Shown: positions 10,378 through 19,062, counted from the first letter of the stretch. The stretch is DNA of 64,000 nucleotides from DASZTV01 sp036268405 (GCA_036268405.1 DATAUF010000077.1:1-64000), one strand, 5' to 3'. Notes: a model not told the origin generated them from the letters alone. Translations and numbers: made by a program.

Positions 10378-12365
10378 TCGCTCGCCGGGTCGCGGCCCTG
10401 CTGTTCGGTGTCGCGGCCGTTCTGGGTCTGGCAATGCCCGCGGCATCGGCCGTACCCGCCTCAGGGCCCGTCGTTGTGCTGGTGGCGATCCCGGGCTTGC
10501 AGTGGTCGGATGTCGCGGCGATGCCAACGCTCGCAAGGTTCGTGAGCGGTGCGGCGGTCGGCGAGCTCAGCGTGAAGACGGCGGGCGGCGTCACGCGCTG
10601 TGCGGCGGGCATCCTCGCGGTCACTGCAGGCAATCGCACGGGTGACTCGGACGGGAACTGTCCGATCGTGCCCGAGACGTGGCCGGTGTTGAGCCTCAAC
10701 AACCACCGGAGCAAGTACCGGACGACGCTCGGGCTGCTCGGCACCTCATTGCGGCAAGGAGGGGTGCCGACGATCGCGGTTGGAGCCGGCGCCGCACCGC
10801 TGCTCGCGGACGAGGCGGGCAGTGTCGGTTCGACGGCTGTCTCGTTGCCGGCTGCCCTTGCACACGCGCGCGAAAGCACGGCGGGCGCGGTGATCGCGAC
10901 GCTGGACCCGGGCATGTACTACCTGCTGCCGACGAGCCCTCGGCCGACGGCGGCTCGCGCGGTCGACCGGCGTCTTGCGACCACGCTGGGACAGGTTCCG
11001 CCCGGCGCGACGGTGATCGTCGCGGGCATCAGCGACATCGCGACCGGGCTCGCTCACCTGCACCTGCTGGCGATCTCTGGTCCGGCTTGGCGCCACACCG
11101 AGCTCCGCTCGTCCGCGGCCGGCCGCGCGCCGTACGTCCAGCTGATCGACATCGCGCCCACGATCCTTTCGATCGAGCACCTGCCCATCCCGCCCGGCAT
11201 CGTCGGGCGGCCGATGCAGCAGAGCGGCGCCCGGGTCCCATCGGTGGCCAAGTTCGTCGACGATGACCGGCATGCCTACGACCAGCGAACCCTCGGTCAG
11301 CGCGCGTTCCTGACTCTCGGTATCGCGGCGATCGTGCTGATCCTTTTGACGCTGCTCCCGATGCGGAGCGCCCGTCGAGGGGCGCGTTGGCTCGCCCGCC
11401 TGCTCGCGCCCGCGCCGATGCTCGTGTTCGTGGGCAATGCCTTCCCGTGGTGGCGGTGGGGGCAGCCGGTCTACGCGCTGCTCGTTGTCGGTGGTGCGGT
11501 CCTGATCACGGTGGCGACGACGGTCGTCGGCCGACGCGACACGGCCCGGGCGGCGATGGTCCCGCTGGCGGCGACGCTCGTCGCGTTGATCTGTGACCAG
11601 CTCACCGGCGCGCACCTTCAGTTCTCCGCACCGCTCGGTGACAGTCCGATTGTGGCCGGGCGGTTCTCCGGTGTCGGCAACCTCGACTTCTCCGAGATCG
11701 CGACGTCGGCGCTGCTGCTCGCCGGCTTGGTCGGGGCCAAGCTGGGCGGACGTCGCGGGGCTTTGGTGGCAGCGGCGATCGCCGGTGTCGCTGTCGTCGT
11801 GGACGGTGCCCCGCAGCTCGGTGATGACATCGGTGGCGTGTTCTCGCTCGTCCCGGGTGCCATCGTGCTTGTCGCGTTGTCACTGAACCTGCGGATCACC
11901 TGGCGCCGCGCAGTCCTTGCCGGCGTTGCGACCGTCGTGGTGGTGATCGGCGTCGCCCTTGCCGACTACTCAAGGCCGGCGACGTCGCAGAGCCACGTCG
12001 GCAGGTTCGTCGGGCAGGTCCTGCACGGCGGTGCCGGCGCCGAGGTGCATCGCAAGCTCGATGCCTCGCTGTCCACGTTCGGCGCCACGGTGGGCACCTT
12101 CGTCGCCGCAGTCGCCCTTGCGGCGGCCGTGGCTGCGTGGCCGCGGATCACGGCATCGTTGCGAAGTACGCCGGGGCTCACCGCGGGCGCGGTCGCGGCA
12201 ACGGTCACCGCCATCCTCGGGGTAGCCCTCAACGACTCCGGAGTCCCGATCGCCGCGATGGCGGCGATCGTCGGGATCAGCGCGATCTACGGCGCAATCG
12301 GCGCCCCGGCTAGTGCTCGCGCGCCGGCGGCCGCCACTGGCGTCGCCGTCGCAGCCGACTCGTAG
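10374..12365 (+). CDS. conserved polytopic membrane protein with extracytoplasmic N-terminal domain
   Basis: 663 residues from GTG 10374, overlapping the M16 stop. A signal-like segment (VAALLFGVAAVLGLAMPAAS) is followed by an exported domain of about 270 residues starting VVVLVAIPGLQWSDV, which recalls the alkaline-phosphatase/nucleotide pyrophosphatase fold (IAPTILSIEHLPIPPGIVG is also typical of that group). From about residue 305 come roughly eleven hydrophobic segments, such as AFLTLGIAAIVLILLTLLPM and AVLAGVATVVVVIGVALADY. I recognise it as a conserved actinobacterial membrane protein of unknown function. Coupling to the M16 pair suggests a link. Its 3' end overlaps the opposite-strand gatD by 56 bp. 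Confidence 0.75.
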   Translation: MIARRVAALLFGVAAVLGLAMPAASAVPASGPVVVLVAIPGLQWSDVAAMPTLARFVSGAAVGELSVKTAGGVTRCAAGILAVTAGNRTGDSDGNCPIVPETWPVLSLNNHRSKYRTTLGLLGTSLRQGGVPTIAVGAGAAPLLADEAGSVGSTAVSLPAALAHARESTAGAVIATLDPGMYYLLPTSPRPTAARAVDRRLATTLGQVPPGATVIVAGISDIATGLAHLHLLAISGPAWRHTELRSSAAGRAPYVQLIDIAPTILSIEHLPIPPGIVGRPMQQSGARVPSVAKFVDDDRHAYDQRTLGQRAFLTLGIAAIVLILLTLLPMRSARRGARWLARLLAPAPMLVFVGNAFPWWRWGQPVYALLVVGGAVLITVATTVVGRRDTARAAMVPLAATLVALICDQLTGAHLQFSAPLGDSPIVAGRFSGVGNLDFSEIATSALLLAGLVGAKLGGRRGALVAAAIAGVAVVVDGAPQLGDDIGGVFSLVPGAIVLVALSLNLRITWRRAVLAGVATVVVVIGVALADYSRPATSQSHVGRFVGQVLHGGAGAEVHRKLDASLSTFGATVGTFVAAVALAAAVAAWPRITASLRSTPGLTAGAVAATVTAILGVALNDSGVPIAAMAAIVGISAIYGAIGAPASARAPAAATGVAVAADS

Positions 12366-13071
12366 CTCCTGCGCGGACCCGCTCGTCGTGCAGTTCCTGC
12401 TCCTCGCGGTCGTCGAGAGGCGCCAGCGTCCCGACGATGCGCCGAAGGAGCTCATCGGCGAGGGCGGGGTTGCGGGCGAGCGCTGGCCCATGGAGGTACG
12501 TCGCGACGACGTTGCCCTGCACCGCGCCGTCTGCCGCGCCGTCACCGTTGCCGATGCCGGCAGTCACGCCGCCCAGAGGTCTTGCGTCGGGACCGAGCAC
12601 GGTCCGGCCACCGTGGTTCTCATAGCCGGTGAGAGTGCCGACGTCCGGGAGAGTGGCCTCGACCAGCAGCTCGCCAACCGCGCGAGGCCCGTCCAGACGA
12701 TCGGTCCGGCAGTCGATGAGTCCGAGTCCTGGGTGTACCTCGCCGGCGCCGGTGAGCCAGGTCTCGCCGATGATCTGAAAGCCGGCGCAGACCGCGAACA
12801 CCGTGCTGCCGCGCTCAACCGCTCGGCGCAGCGCTCCGTCGGCGAGCCGGGAGACTGCGAGCGCCTGGGCGCTGTCCTCACCGCCGCCGAGCACGTAGGC
12901 GTCCACTTCGCCGGGGAGCGGGTCACCGATCTCGACCGGCACGGTCTCAGCAGCGATGTCGCGCCAGCGCAGCCGCTGCGCGAGGACGACCGCGTTGCCG
13001 CCGTCGCCGTACGTGCCGAGCACCGACGGGTAGACCACGGCGATCCGCACCGGGTCGGTTCGTGACGTCAT
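12310..13071 (-). CDS. gatD: lipid II isoglutaminyl synthase, glutaminase subunit GatD
   Basis: 253 residues from ATG 13071, which overlaps the murT stop as ATGA. This is a class I-type glutamine amidotransferase domain (cobB/CobQ-like): VLGGGEDSAQA, the nucleophile Cys95 in FAVCAGFQI, the conserved GYENHGGRT segment, and the catalytic His194 in TYLHGP. GatD releases ammonia from glutamine and passes it to MurT, which amidates the D-Glu carboxylate of lipid II to D-isoglutamine at the cytoplasmic face of the membrane. The C-terminus is Arg-rich (TSRLRRRRQWRPPAREH) and lies in the 56-bp overlap with the convergent membrane protein gene. Confidence 0.94.
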   Translation of the reverse strand: MTSRTDPVRIAVVYPSVLGTYGDGGNAVVLAQRLRWRDIAAETVPVEIGDPLPGEVDAYVLGGGEDSAQALAVSRLADGALRRAVERGSTVFAVCAGFQIIGETWLTGAGEVHPGLGLIDCRTDRLDGPRAVGELLVEATLPDVGTLTGYENHGGRTVLGPDARPLGGVTAGIGNGDGAADGAVQGNVVATYLHGPALARNPALADELLRRIVGTLAPLDDREEQELHDERVRAGATSRLRRRRQWRPPAREH

Positions 13072-14288
13072 CGGACGACCCGGCGGTAGGTCTGGAAGGC
13101 GGTGTAGTTGGCCAGCACCTCGACGGCGCCCCGGTCGGCCGCCCTGGTGAGCGCTGCTGCGGCATCGTCGACGCGGACGTGCTCCACTCCGGCGTAGCGC
13201 AGCCTGACCGCGACGTCCCGGGCACGTTCCCCGGTCGCGATCACATGCCGACCGGCGAGTCGCTCGAATGGCACGTCCCACAGCCAGGACGGATCTCGCC
13301 CGTCTGCGGCGCGCGCGTTGACTGCCACGACGACGTCGTGAACGTCGTCCGGAACCATCGTCAGCGCCTCGCTCCAACCCGCTGGGTTCTTCGCGAGCAG
13401 CAGTCGGACCGGCGTACCGGCGTACATCGTGGCGAGATAGCGGCCCTCGACGGAAGTGATCGCCGACATCGCGTTCAGCGCGACGTCGGCAGGGATGTCC
13501 CACAGGTCTGCTGTCGCGGCAGCGAGTGCGGCATTGCCGACATTCACCGCTCCCGGCAGGCCGAGGGTGACCTGGTGACTGCGTCCCTCAGGGTCGGTGA
13601 TCGTCGTGCCTTCGGCGCTCCACGACGGCGTCGGCCGGCGCAGCCCACAGTCGCTGGACCAGTCGTCGCGGATGCGGCTGATCACACCGCCGCACTCGGG
13701 GCAGACCGCCGTGTCGTCATGCCACCGCTGGCCGGCCGACACCCAGACCGGGCGGGGTACGCCGCGGACCGCCCAGACGACGAGCGGGTCATCGCAGTTC
13801 GCAATGGCCGCGGGAGCGTCGGGACCGGTGAAGGCATCCCGCCAGATCCCGGCGAGGCGGCGTACCTCGGCGTAGCGGTCGAGCTGGTCGCGGCTGAGGT
13901 TGAGCAACGTCACAGCCCGGGGTCGGACGCCGGCGACCACCCGCGGAAGGAAGGGCTCGTCCACCTCCAGCACGCCGCGTCGCGAGGTGCGGTCGCGAGT
14001 CAACGCCGCGGTCAGCCCGGTGGGGAGGTTGGCACCGCCGGCGTTGCTGACGACCGGGCCCTGGGTCTCGAGGGCGGCGACCAGGTAGGTCCGCGTGGTG
14101 CTCTTGCCGTTGGTCCCGGTGACAAGGGCGAACTCGCGACCGTCGGCGGCATGTGTGAGGGCACCGGGGTCGATCGCGAGGGTCAGCCGGCCACCGATAG
14201 TGGTCCCGTCACCGCGGCCGGTGATCCGGGAAAGGGTCGCGGCCGCAGAGCCGGCCGCACGCCCGAGCGCGTAGCGCGCGCTCGTCAC
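13068..14288 (-). CDS. murT: lipid II isoglutaminyl synthase, Mur-ligase subunit MurT
   Basis: 406 residues from GTG 14288, chosen because it forms a GTGA overlap with the small membrane-protein gene upstream; a longer frame to 14363 is open but would overlap that gene. The Mur ligase P-loop is VTGTNGKSTTRTYL; the central domain and the C-terminal MurT-specific domain (KNPAGWSEALTM) follow. MurT uses ATP to activate the D-Glu carboxylate of lipid II for amidation with GatD. The zinc-ribbon insertion normally has four cysteines; here I see CPECGG and then DDWSSDCGLRRP, only three, with the third replaced and one residue lost. The protein otherwise looks intact. Confidence 0.94.
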   Translation of the reverse strand: MTSARYALGRAAGSAAATLSRITGRGDGTTIGGRLTLAIDPGALTHAADGREFALVTGTNGKSTTRTYLVAALETQGPVVSNAGGANLPTGLTAALTRDRTSRRGVLEVDEPFLPRVVAGVRPRAVTLLNLSRDQLDRYAEVRRLAGIWRDAFTGPDAPAAIANCDDPLVVWAVRGVPRPVWVSAGQRWHDDTAVCPECGGVISRIRDDWSSDCGLRRPTPSWSAEGTTITDPEGRSHQVTLGLPGAVNVGNAALAAATADLWDIPADVALNAMSAITSVEGRYLATMYAGTPVRLLLAKNPAGWSEALTMVPDDVHDVVVAVNARAADGRDPSWLWDVPFERLAGRHVIATGERARDVAVRLRYAGVEHVRVDDAAAALTRAADRGAVEVLANYTAFQTYRRVVR

Positions 14289-14482
14289 CCCTTGACGTTG
14301 TAGCGCGCGACGTAGACGAGGGTGGCGTAGCACGCACCGGTCAGCGCGGCAGCGATCGGCCAAACGGTCCGCATCACCTTGGGTGGTGCCGTCGACAGCA
14401 CCTTTGCGACACCCGTACCGACGATGAGCAGAAGCACGCTGAAGCCGGCCAGCACCAAGACGAACTTGTCCTCGGTTGTCAC
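14285..14482 (-). CDS. small two-helix membrane protein upstream of murT
   Basis: 65 residues from GTG 14482. Two hydrophobic stretches are clear (FVLVLAGFSVLLLIVGTGVA and VWPIAAALTGACYATLVYVA) separated by a short basic loop, so a hairpin membrane protein is likely. It ends in a GTGA overlap with murT, so it belongs to the murT-gatD operon. Function unknown; a role in tethering the amidation complex to the membrane is only a guess. Confidence 0.75.
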   Translation of the reverse strand: MTTEDKFVLVLAGFSVLLLIVGTGVAKVLSTAPPKVMRTVWPIAAALTGACYATLVYVARYNVKG

Positions 14483-14492
14483 GCGGCTGATC

Positions 14493-16328
14493 CTATCGAC
14501 CCGGGTGTGGCCGGTGGTGATGCGGCTCGCGGCGCGACACCCGACCCACCTTCGAGCCCGTCATCGACAGCGCCCGGGCGGTGTTGACCAGAGGCACGTG
14601 ACTGAAGGCTTGAGGGGTGTTGCCGAGCTGGCGCTTGCCGATCGGGTCCCACTCCTCGGACAGCAGCCCGACATCGTTTCGGAGCGCCAGGACCCGCTCG
14701 AACGTCTCGCGGGCACGCGCGTCCTGCCCGATCAGGTGCAGGTCATCCGCGAGCCACAGGGTGCAGGCGAGGAACGCGCCTTCGGTGCCTCGCAGTCCGT
14801 CGCCGGCCTCCGAGGTGTCGTAGCGCAGGACGAACCCGTCGTGGGTCAGGTCACGTGCGATTGCCTCGACCGTACCGATCACCCGGTCGTCGCTCGGAGG
14901 CAGGAAGCCGACCTGTGGGATCAGCAACGTCGAGGCGTCGAGCCCCTTGGAGCCGTAGGACTGGGTGAACGTCCGGCGCTCAGCGTCGTAGCCCTTGGCG
15001 CAGACCTCCGCATGGATGTCGTCGCGCACGGCGCGCCAGCGGTCGATCGGTCCCTCCAGGCCGAACTTCTCGACGGCAAGGACTGCCCGGTCGAGCCCAA
15101 CCCACGCCATGACCTTGGAGTGCACGAAATGGCGTGGGTCGCCGCGCATCTCCCACAGCGACTGGTCAGGTGCCGCCCAGCGGCCCTCTAGCTCGTCGAG
15201 GACCAGCCGCTGCAGATCCCACGCCCCGTCGTGAGCGCTCAGACCGGACTCACGATCGAGGTGGAGCGCGTCGAGCAGCTCGCCGTAGACGTCGAGCTGG
15301 AACTGGCCGGAGGCCTCGTTGCCGACCCGGACCGGCGTCGAGCCTTCGTAGCCGGAAAGCCAGGGGAGCGTGAACTCCGTCAATCGGCGTTCGCCCGCAA
15401 TGCCGTACATGATCTGCATGTCCTTGGCGTCGCCGGCGACCGCGCGCAGGAGCCACTCCCGCCAGGCTTTGGCTTCGTCGGTGCATCCGGCATAGAGCAG
15501 TGCCTGCAAGGTCATTGTGGCGTCACGAAGCCAGCAGTAGCGGTAGTCCCAGTTGCGCTCTCCGCCGATCGCCTCGGGCAGCGAGGTGGTGACGGCGGCG
15601 ACGATGCCGCCGGTCGGTGCGTAGGTCAGCGCCTTGAGCGTCGCGAGCGAGCGGATCACGGCGTCGCGCCACTCCCCGTCGTAGTGGCAATGCGCGACCC
15701 ATTCCGTCCACACCGTCTCTGTGTCGCGTAGCGCCTGCTCCGGGTCGATCGCCCGCGGCGGGTGGCGATGCGAGGCCTGCCAGGTCAACACGAACGGGAT
15801 CCGGTCGCCGGCCCGGACCGTGAAGCGCGCGACGTGGCTGGTCCCTTCGGGGGCGAGCTCGATCGGGGACCGCAGGCACAGCGAGTCGGGTCCGGCGATC
15901 ATCCGCAGGCCGCCGCTCATCCGGCGTACCCACGGCACGATCGAGCCGTAGTCGAAGCGAACCCGAATCGTGGTCTCCATCTCGACGCTGCCCGAGATGC
16001 CCTCGACGATCCGGACCACATCCGGCGCCTCGCCACGCGGCGGCATGAAGTCGATGACGCGGACCGCGCCGCCTGCGGTCTCCCATTCGGTCTCGAGGAT
16101 CAGCGTCTCGCCGCGATAGCGCCGCCGCGTGCTCTCCGGACTGCCCGCCGGCGCCAGCTGCCAGGAGCCGTTGTCAGCAGTGCCGAGCAGTGCCGCGAAG
16201 CAGGCGCCCGAGTCGAACCGGGGAAATGCCAGCCAGTCGATCGACCCACGCCTGCTGACCAGGGCGGCCGTCTGCATGTCCCCGAGGAGCGCATAGCTCT
16301 CGATCGGCTCGTGGCTGGGCTGATTCAT
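14493..16328 (-). CDS. glycoside hydrolase family 15 protein (glucoamylase/trehalase-like)
   Basis: 611 residues from ATG 16328 (MNQPSHEPIESYALLGDMQT), which fits the family N-terminus; another ATG at 16349 is in frame. The N-terminal beta-sandwich (GSIDWLAFPRFDSGACFAAL) and the (alpha/alpha)6 catalytic barrel (GGERNWDYRYCWLRDATMTL) are both recognisable. The general-base glutamate is likely in LSEEWDPIGKRQLGN. Bacterial relatives include mycobacterial trehalase and glucoamylases that hydrolyse alpha-glucosidic bonds; trehalose turnover is the likeliest role but cannot be decided from sequence. It has no signal peptide. The small membrane-protein gene starts 10 bp downstream. Confidence 0.88.
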   Translation of the reverse strand: MNQPSHEPIESYALLGDMQTAALVSRRGSIDWLAFPRFDSGACFAALLGTADNGSWQLAPAGSPESTRRRYRGETLILETEWETAGGAVRVIDFMPPRGEAPDVVRIVEGISGSVEMETTIRVRFDYGSIVPWVRRMSGGLRMIAGPDSLCLRSPIELAPEGTSHVARFTVRAGDRIPFVLTWQASHRHPPRAIDPEQALRDTETVWTEWVAHCHYDGEWRDAVIRSLATLKALTYAPTGGIVAAVTTSLPEAIGGERNWDYRYCWLRDATMTLQALLYAGCTDEAKAWREWLLRAVAGDAKDMQIMYGIAGERRLTEFTLPWLSGYEGSTPVRVGNEASGQFQLDVYGELLDALHLDRESGLSAHDGAWDLQRLVLDELEGRWAAPDQSLWEMRGDPRHFVHSKVMAWVGLDRAVLAVEKFGLEGPIDRWRAVRDDIHAEVCAKGYDAERRTFTQSYGSKGLDASTLLIPQVGFLPPSDDRVIGTVEAIARDLTHDGFVLRYDTSEAGDGLRGTEGAFLACTLWLADDLHLIGQDARARETFERVLALRNDVGLLSEEWDPIGKRQLGNTPQAFSHVPLVNTARALSMTGSKVGRVSRREPHHHRPHPGR

Positions 16329-16398
16329 CTGCGCGTGGGACGCGACCATGTCCGTAGGCTGACAGATGTCGGGGCGGGTCGCATCAGGAGGTTGCTCG

Positions 16399-16737
16399 GT
16401 GGTCGTTCGGCGTCTCGCGGTCGTGCCGGTGGTTGTTGGGCTCGGGCTGCTGCTGTCCGGCTGCAACGACTCGGCGTTGAGCAAGCGCGAGCTGGTCTTC
16501 TACTTCACGCCGACAGCCACGCAGGCCGAGCACCAGGCCGCCCTCCGCGCGTGCGCCCATGTCACCTCGGAGGCCACGCCGGAGCCGTTCACCACCAGTG
16601 GCCCCGCTGCCGATCAGGTCGGCGACGTGCGGTTCCGGATCGATCATGCTGACGACAAGGCGATTGCCCAGCTGGAGAACTGCATGGACAAACAGCCCGG
16701 CATGGCAGGGGTTGACCAGCCAGATCTCACCGACTGA
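16399..16737 (+). CDS. small lipoprotein of unknown function
   Basis: 112 residues from GTG 16399, preceded by a perfect AGGAGG (16386-16391) with 7-nt spacing, which decides the start over an ATG at 16366. The N-terminus is a lipoprotein signal: basic VVVRRL, hydrophobic VVPVVVGLGLLL, lipobox LLSGC, so the mature protein is anchored by its lipidated Cys. The mature part has three or so cysteines and a FTPTATQAEHQAALRAC segment reminiscent of the FTP/permuted protease inhibitor-like small domains seen in other actinobacterial lipoproteins. It is divergent from the GH15 gene. No function assigned. Confidence 0.75.
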   Translation: MVVRRLAVVPVVVGLGLLLSGCNDSALSKRELVFYFTPTATQAEHQAALRACAHVTSEATPEPFTTSGPAADQVGDVRFRIDHADDKAIAQLENCMDKQPGMAGVDQPDLTD

Positions 16738-16742
16738 TTGCC

Positions 16743-16792
16743 GCTACGCCGCGCCTCGGATGGCGTCGCGGCTACGCCGCGCCTCGGATGGC
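16743..16792. repeat. 28-bp-period tandem duplication
   Basis: A 22-bp sequence beginning GCTACGCCGCGCC is present at 16743-16764 and again at 16771-16792, identical, separated by 6 bp. The second copy encodes the last codons (AIRGAA and stop) of the small minus-strand protein; the first copy lies in the gap between that gene and the lipoprotein gene, so it repeats the gene's 3' end outside the frame. Confidence 0.9.
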
Positions 16793-16981
16793 ATCGTCGT
16801 CGAGCAGCCCGAGGGCGCTTAGCAGCTCGCGGGCCTCGTCGGCAGTCTCGGAGCTCTGGCACACGGTCAGCGCCGCCCGCCGGCGCTCACCTGGCGAGAG
16901 CGGCATCAGGGTGAAGTCGGTCAGCAGCGTCTCGCGGCGGGGTTCGCCGCTGCGGTCGGTGCGTGCTGTCTGAGTGCTCAT
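16772..16981 (-). CDS. small hypothetical protein (69 aa)
   Basis: 69 residues from ATG 16981, preceded on the minus strand by AAGGTCAGG as a weak ribosome site. The sequence (LLTDFTLMPLSPGERRRAAL followed by TVCQSSETADEARELLSALG) is helix-forming with a single Cys and no membrane segment. I do not recognise the family. It faces the lipoprotein gene tail to tail, and its last codons are part of a 28-bp tandem duplication. Confidence 0.55.
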   Translation of the reverse strand: MSTQTARTDRSGEPRRETLLTDFTLMPLSPGERRRAALTVCQSSETADEARELLSALGLLDDDAIRGAA

Positions 16982-17179
16982 GGCCTGACCTTGCTCTGCC
17001 CACCTGAGTCGGACCTGAAAACCTCCGATCGTTAGGAAAACGTTCGCTGGTTGGTCGTCTCATCCGTCACATCGGATTCGCTCGTAACCGGCTGCGGCGC
17101 GCCGTACCTCCCATGTGACAAACCCGCAGCAACCGTGCCCTACGATCCGCACCACCACGACCGGGAGGACTGGCATTAC
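16982..17179. other. intergenic region, divergent promoters expected
   Basis: This 198-bp gap separates the 69-aa minus-strand gene from the cytosine permease gene. It must hold the promoter of the cytosine operon, but I see no convincing -35/-10 pair; GTGACA at 17113 and TACGAT at 17140 are spaced too far apart. No small open frame or hairpin stands out. Confidence 0.5.
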
Positions 17180-18595
17180 ATGACGACGGTGCAGGAAGAC
17201 GCGGGCCTCACTGCCACCACGGAGATCCGAGAGGGCGAGTACGGCGAGAAGGTTGCCGTCATCGAGCCCGGAGGTGCGGAGTTCATCCCGCTGAACGAGC
17301 GGCACGGCAAGCCGCTCAACTTGTTCTGGACCTGGATGTCACCCAACTTCGAGTTCGCGACTGTCTTCGTCGGATTCCTGGCGATCGAGGCGTTCGGTCT
17401 CACCTTCTGGCAGGCCTTCTGGTCGATCGTTCTGGGAACCGTTCTCGGGTCGGTGACCCACGGTGCGCTGTCGGCGCGTGGACCGTCGTACGGCGTCCCC
17501 CAGATGGTCCTCTCCCGGATCTCCTTCGGCTACTGGGGCAACACCCTCCCGGCGGGCATCAACTCCGTGATCGCCGGCGTCGGATGGTTCGCGGTAAACA
17601 GCGTTTCCGGCGCGCTCGCACTGACGAGCCTCTGGAGCATCAACAAGTACCTCAGCCTGGTCATCATCGTGGTCGCACAGCTCGCGATCGCGCTGTTCGG
17701 CCACAACCTGGTGCACCTCTTCGAGCGGTATGCCTTCCCGTTGCTCGTCATCGCGTTCGGCCTTGGCGCGATCTGGACATTCAAGGATGCGCACTACGGA
17801 GCAGCTCCGCCGTACCACGGCGGGATCGGGGGCTTCCTGATCTCGGTGGGCGCGACCTTCGGATACGCGTGCGGCTGGAACCCTTACGCCTCGGACTACA
17901 CCCGTTACATGGCACCCGAGACGAGCAAGAAGGCGACGGCTTGGTGGAGCGGGTTCGGTGTCGCGCTGTCTTGCATCGTGCTCGAGGTGGTCGGCGCGGC
18001 GTCAGCCACGATTTCAGGTGGTGCCGGCTTCGATGGTCCAGGCCCGTTCGTCTCGCCGTACCCACGCGTCATCCGCGACCTCGTCCTGCTCTCGATCGCA
18101 GTTGGGGCCGTTGCCGCCAACGCGCTCAACATCTACTCCGGGGCGATCTCGTTCACGGCGCTCGGATTCAAGATCCCGCTGAAGCTGCGGCGCGCGCTGA
18201 TCGCGGGAGTATTCGGCGTCGCGGGCTTCGTCGTCGCGGCGCTCGGGATCAACAACATCGACAAGTACGAGAACTTCCTGCTGATCATCGCGTACTGGAT
18301 CGGACCCTGGCTTGCGGTCTACCTGGTGGATCAGCTGATCAATCCGGGCAACCACGCGGCGAAGCTGTTCGACCACAAACATGAGAACTGGGCCGGGCCC
18401 ATCGCGATGGCAATCGGGATGGCGGTCTCAATCCCGTTGTTCTCCAACCAGACGAAGTTCGTCGCTTGGGTTCCTAAGCATCACCCCAAGTTCGGCGACC
18501 TGACCTTCGAGGTGGGCTTCGTGGTGGCCGCCGTCGTCTACTTCGTGCTCTTCAAGACTGGTATCGGCACGAAGAAGAAGGCCGCAGCAGCCTGA
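17180..18595 (+). CDS. NCS1 nucleobase:cation symporter, probable cytosine permease
   Basis: 471 residues from ATG 17180, with GGGAGGA (17163-17169) upstream; longer open frames upstream are not preceded by a ribosome site. About twelve hydrophobic segments, with the NCS1 signature near the start (PLNLFWTWMSPNFEFATVFV), a conserved GPSYGVPQMVLSRISFGYWG loop and YACGWNPYASDYTRYM. NCS1 carriers import purines, cytosine, allantoin or hydantoins with H+ or Na+. The gene is 2 bp from a cytosine deaminase gene and is followed by upp, so cytosine is the likely substrate, brought in for conversion to uracil and UMP. Confidence 0.9.
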   Translation: MTTVQEDAGLTATTEIREGEYGEKVAVIEPGGAEFIPLNERHGKPLNLFWTWMSPNFEFATVFVGFLAIEAFGLTFWQAFWSIVLGTVLGSVTHGALSARGPSYGVPQMVLSRISFGYWGNTLPAGINSVIAGVGWFAVNSVSGALALTSLWSINKYLSLVIIVVAQLAIALFGHNLVHLFERYAFPLLVIAFGLGAIWTFKDAHYGAAPPYHGGIGGFLISVGATFGYACGWNPYASDYTRYMAPETSKKATAWWSGFGVALSCIVLEVVGAASATISGGAGFDGPGPFVSPYPRVIRDLVLLSIAVGAVAANALNIYSGAISFTALGFKIPLKLRRALIAGVFGVAGFVVAALGINNIDKYENFLLIIAYWIGPWLAVYLVDQLINPGNHAAKLFDHKHENWAGPIAMAIGMAVSIPLFSNQTKFVAWVPKHHPKFGDLTFEVGFVVAAVVYFVLFKTGIGTKKKAAAA

Positions 18596-18597
18596 GG

Positions 18598-19062
18598 ATG
18601 ACGCTCTCCTTCGACGACCGGCGCTGGCTCGGCGCGGCAATCGCCGAGGCCCGCGCCGGTCGCGACGAGGGGGGCATCCCGATCGGCGGGGCACTGGTTG
18701 CCGACGGTGCGCTGCTGGCCGGCGGACACAACCGCCGCGTGCAGCACGGCAGCGCGATCCACCACGGCGAGACCAACGCGCTGGAGAACGCCGGACGCCA
18801 GCCGGCGAGTGTCTACCGGCGCTCCACGATGTACACCACGCTGTCGCCGTGCGACATGTGCTCCGGCGCGATCCTGCTCTACGGCATCCCGCGGGTCGTG
18901 ATCGGCGAGAACGTCACCTTCATGGGGGCGGAGGACCACCTTCGCAGCAGGGGGGTCGAGGTGATCGTCGCGGACGACGAGGAGTGCAAGACGCTGATGC
19001 GAGAGTTCATCTCCGCCAACCCCGAGTTGTGGAACGAGGACATCGGCGAGGAGGACAGTTGA
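18598..19062 (+). CDS. cytosine deaminase, yeast FCY1 type
   Basis: 154 residues of the cytidine-deaminase fold. The zinc site is His56 and catalytic Glu58 in IHHGETNALENAG and Cys85/Cys88 in LSPCDMCSGAILLYGIPRVV. From my knowledge of yeast Fcy1, the match extends to its specific segments: EGGIPIGGAL, TTLSPCDMC, GIPR, VIGEN and the C-terminal EDIGE, which distinguishes it from the bacterial amidohydrolase CodA and from tRNA adenosine deaminases. It would hydrolyse cytosine to uracil and ammonia. It lies 2 bp after the permease gene and before upp, completing cytosine salvage. Its stop codon lies inside a hairpin. Confidence 0.9.
   Translation: MTLSFDDRRWLGAAIAEARAGRDEGGIPIGGALVADGALLAGGHNRRVQHGSAIHHGETNALENAGRQPASVYRRSTMYTTLSPCDMCSGAILLYGIPRVVIGENVTFMGAEDHLRSRGVEVIVADDEECKTLMREFISANPELWNEDIGEEDS

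Noticed and set aside
12310..13503. A 397-codon single protein covering GatD and part of murT
   Set aside because: The N-terminal part is out-of-frame murT; GatD proper starts at ATG 13071 with an ATGA overlap.
17113..17145. A sigma-70 promoter for the cytosine operon (GTGACA ... TACGAT)
   Set aside because: The spacer is about 20 nt, outside the usual range.
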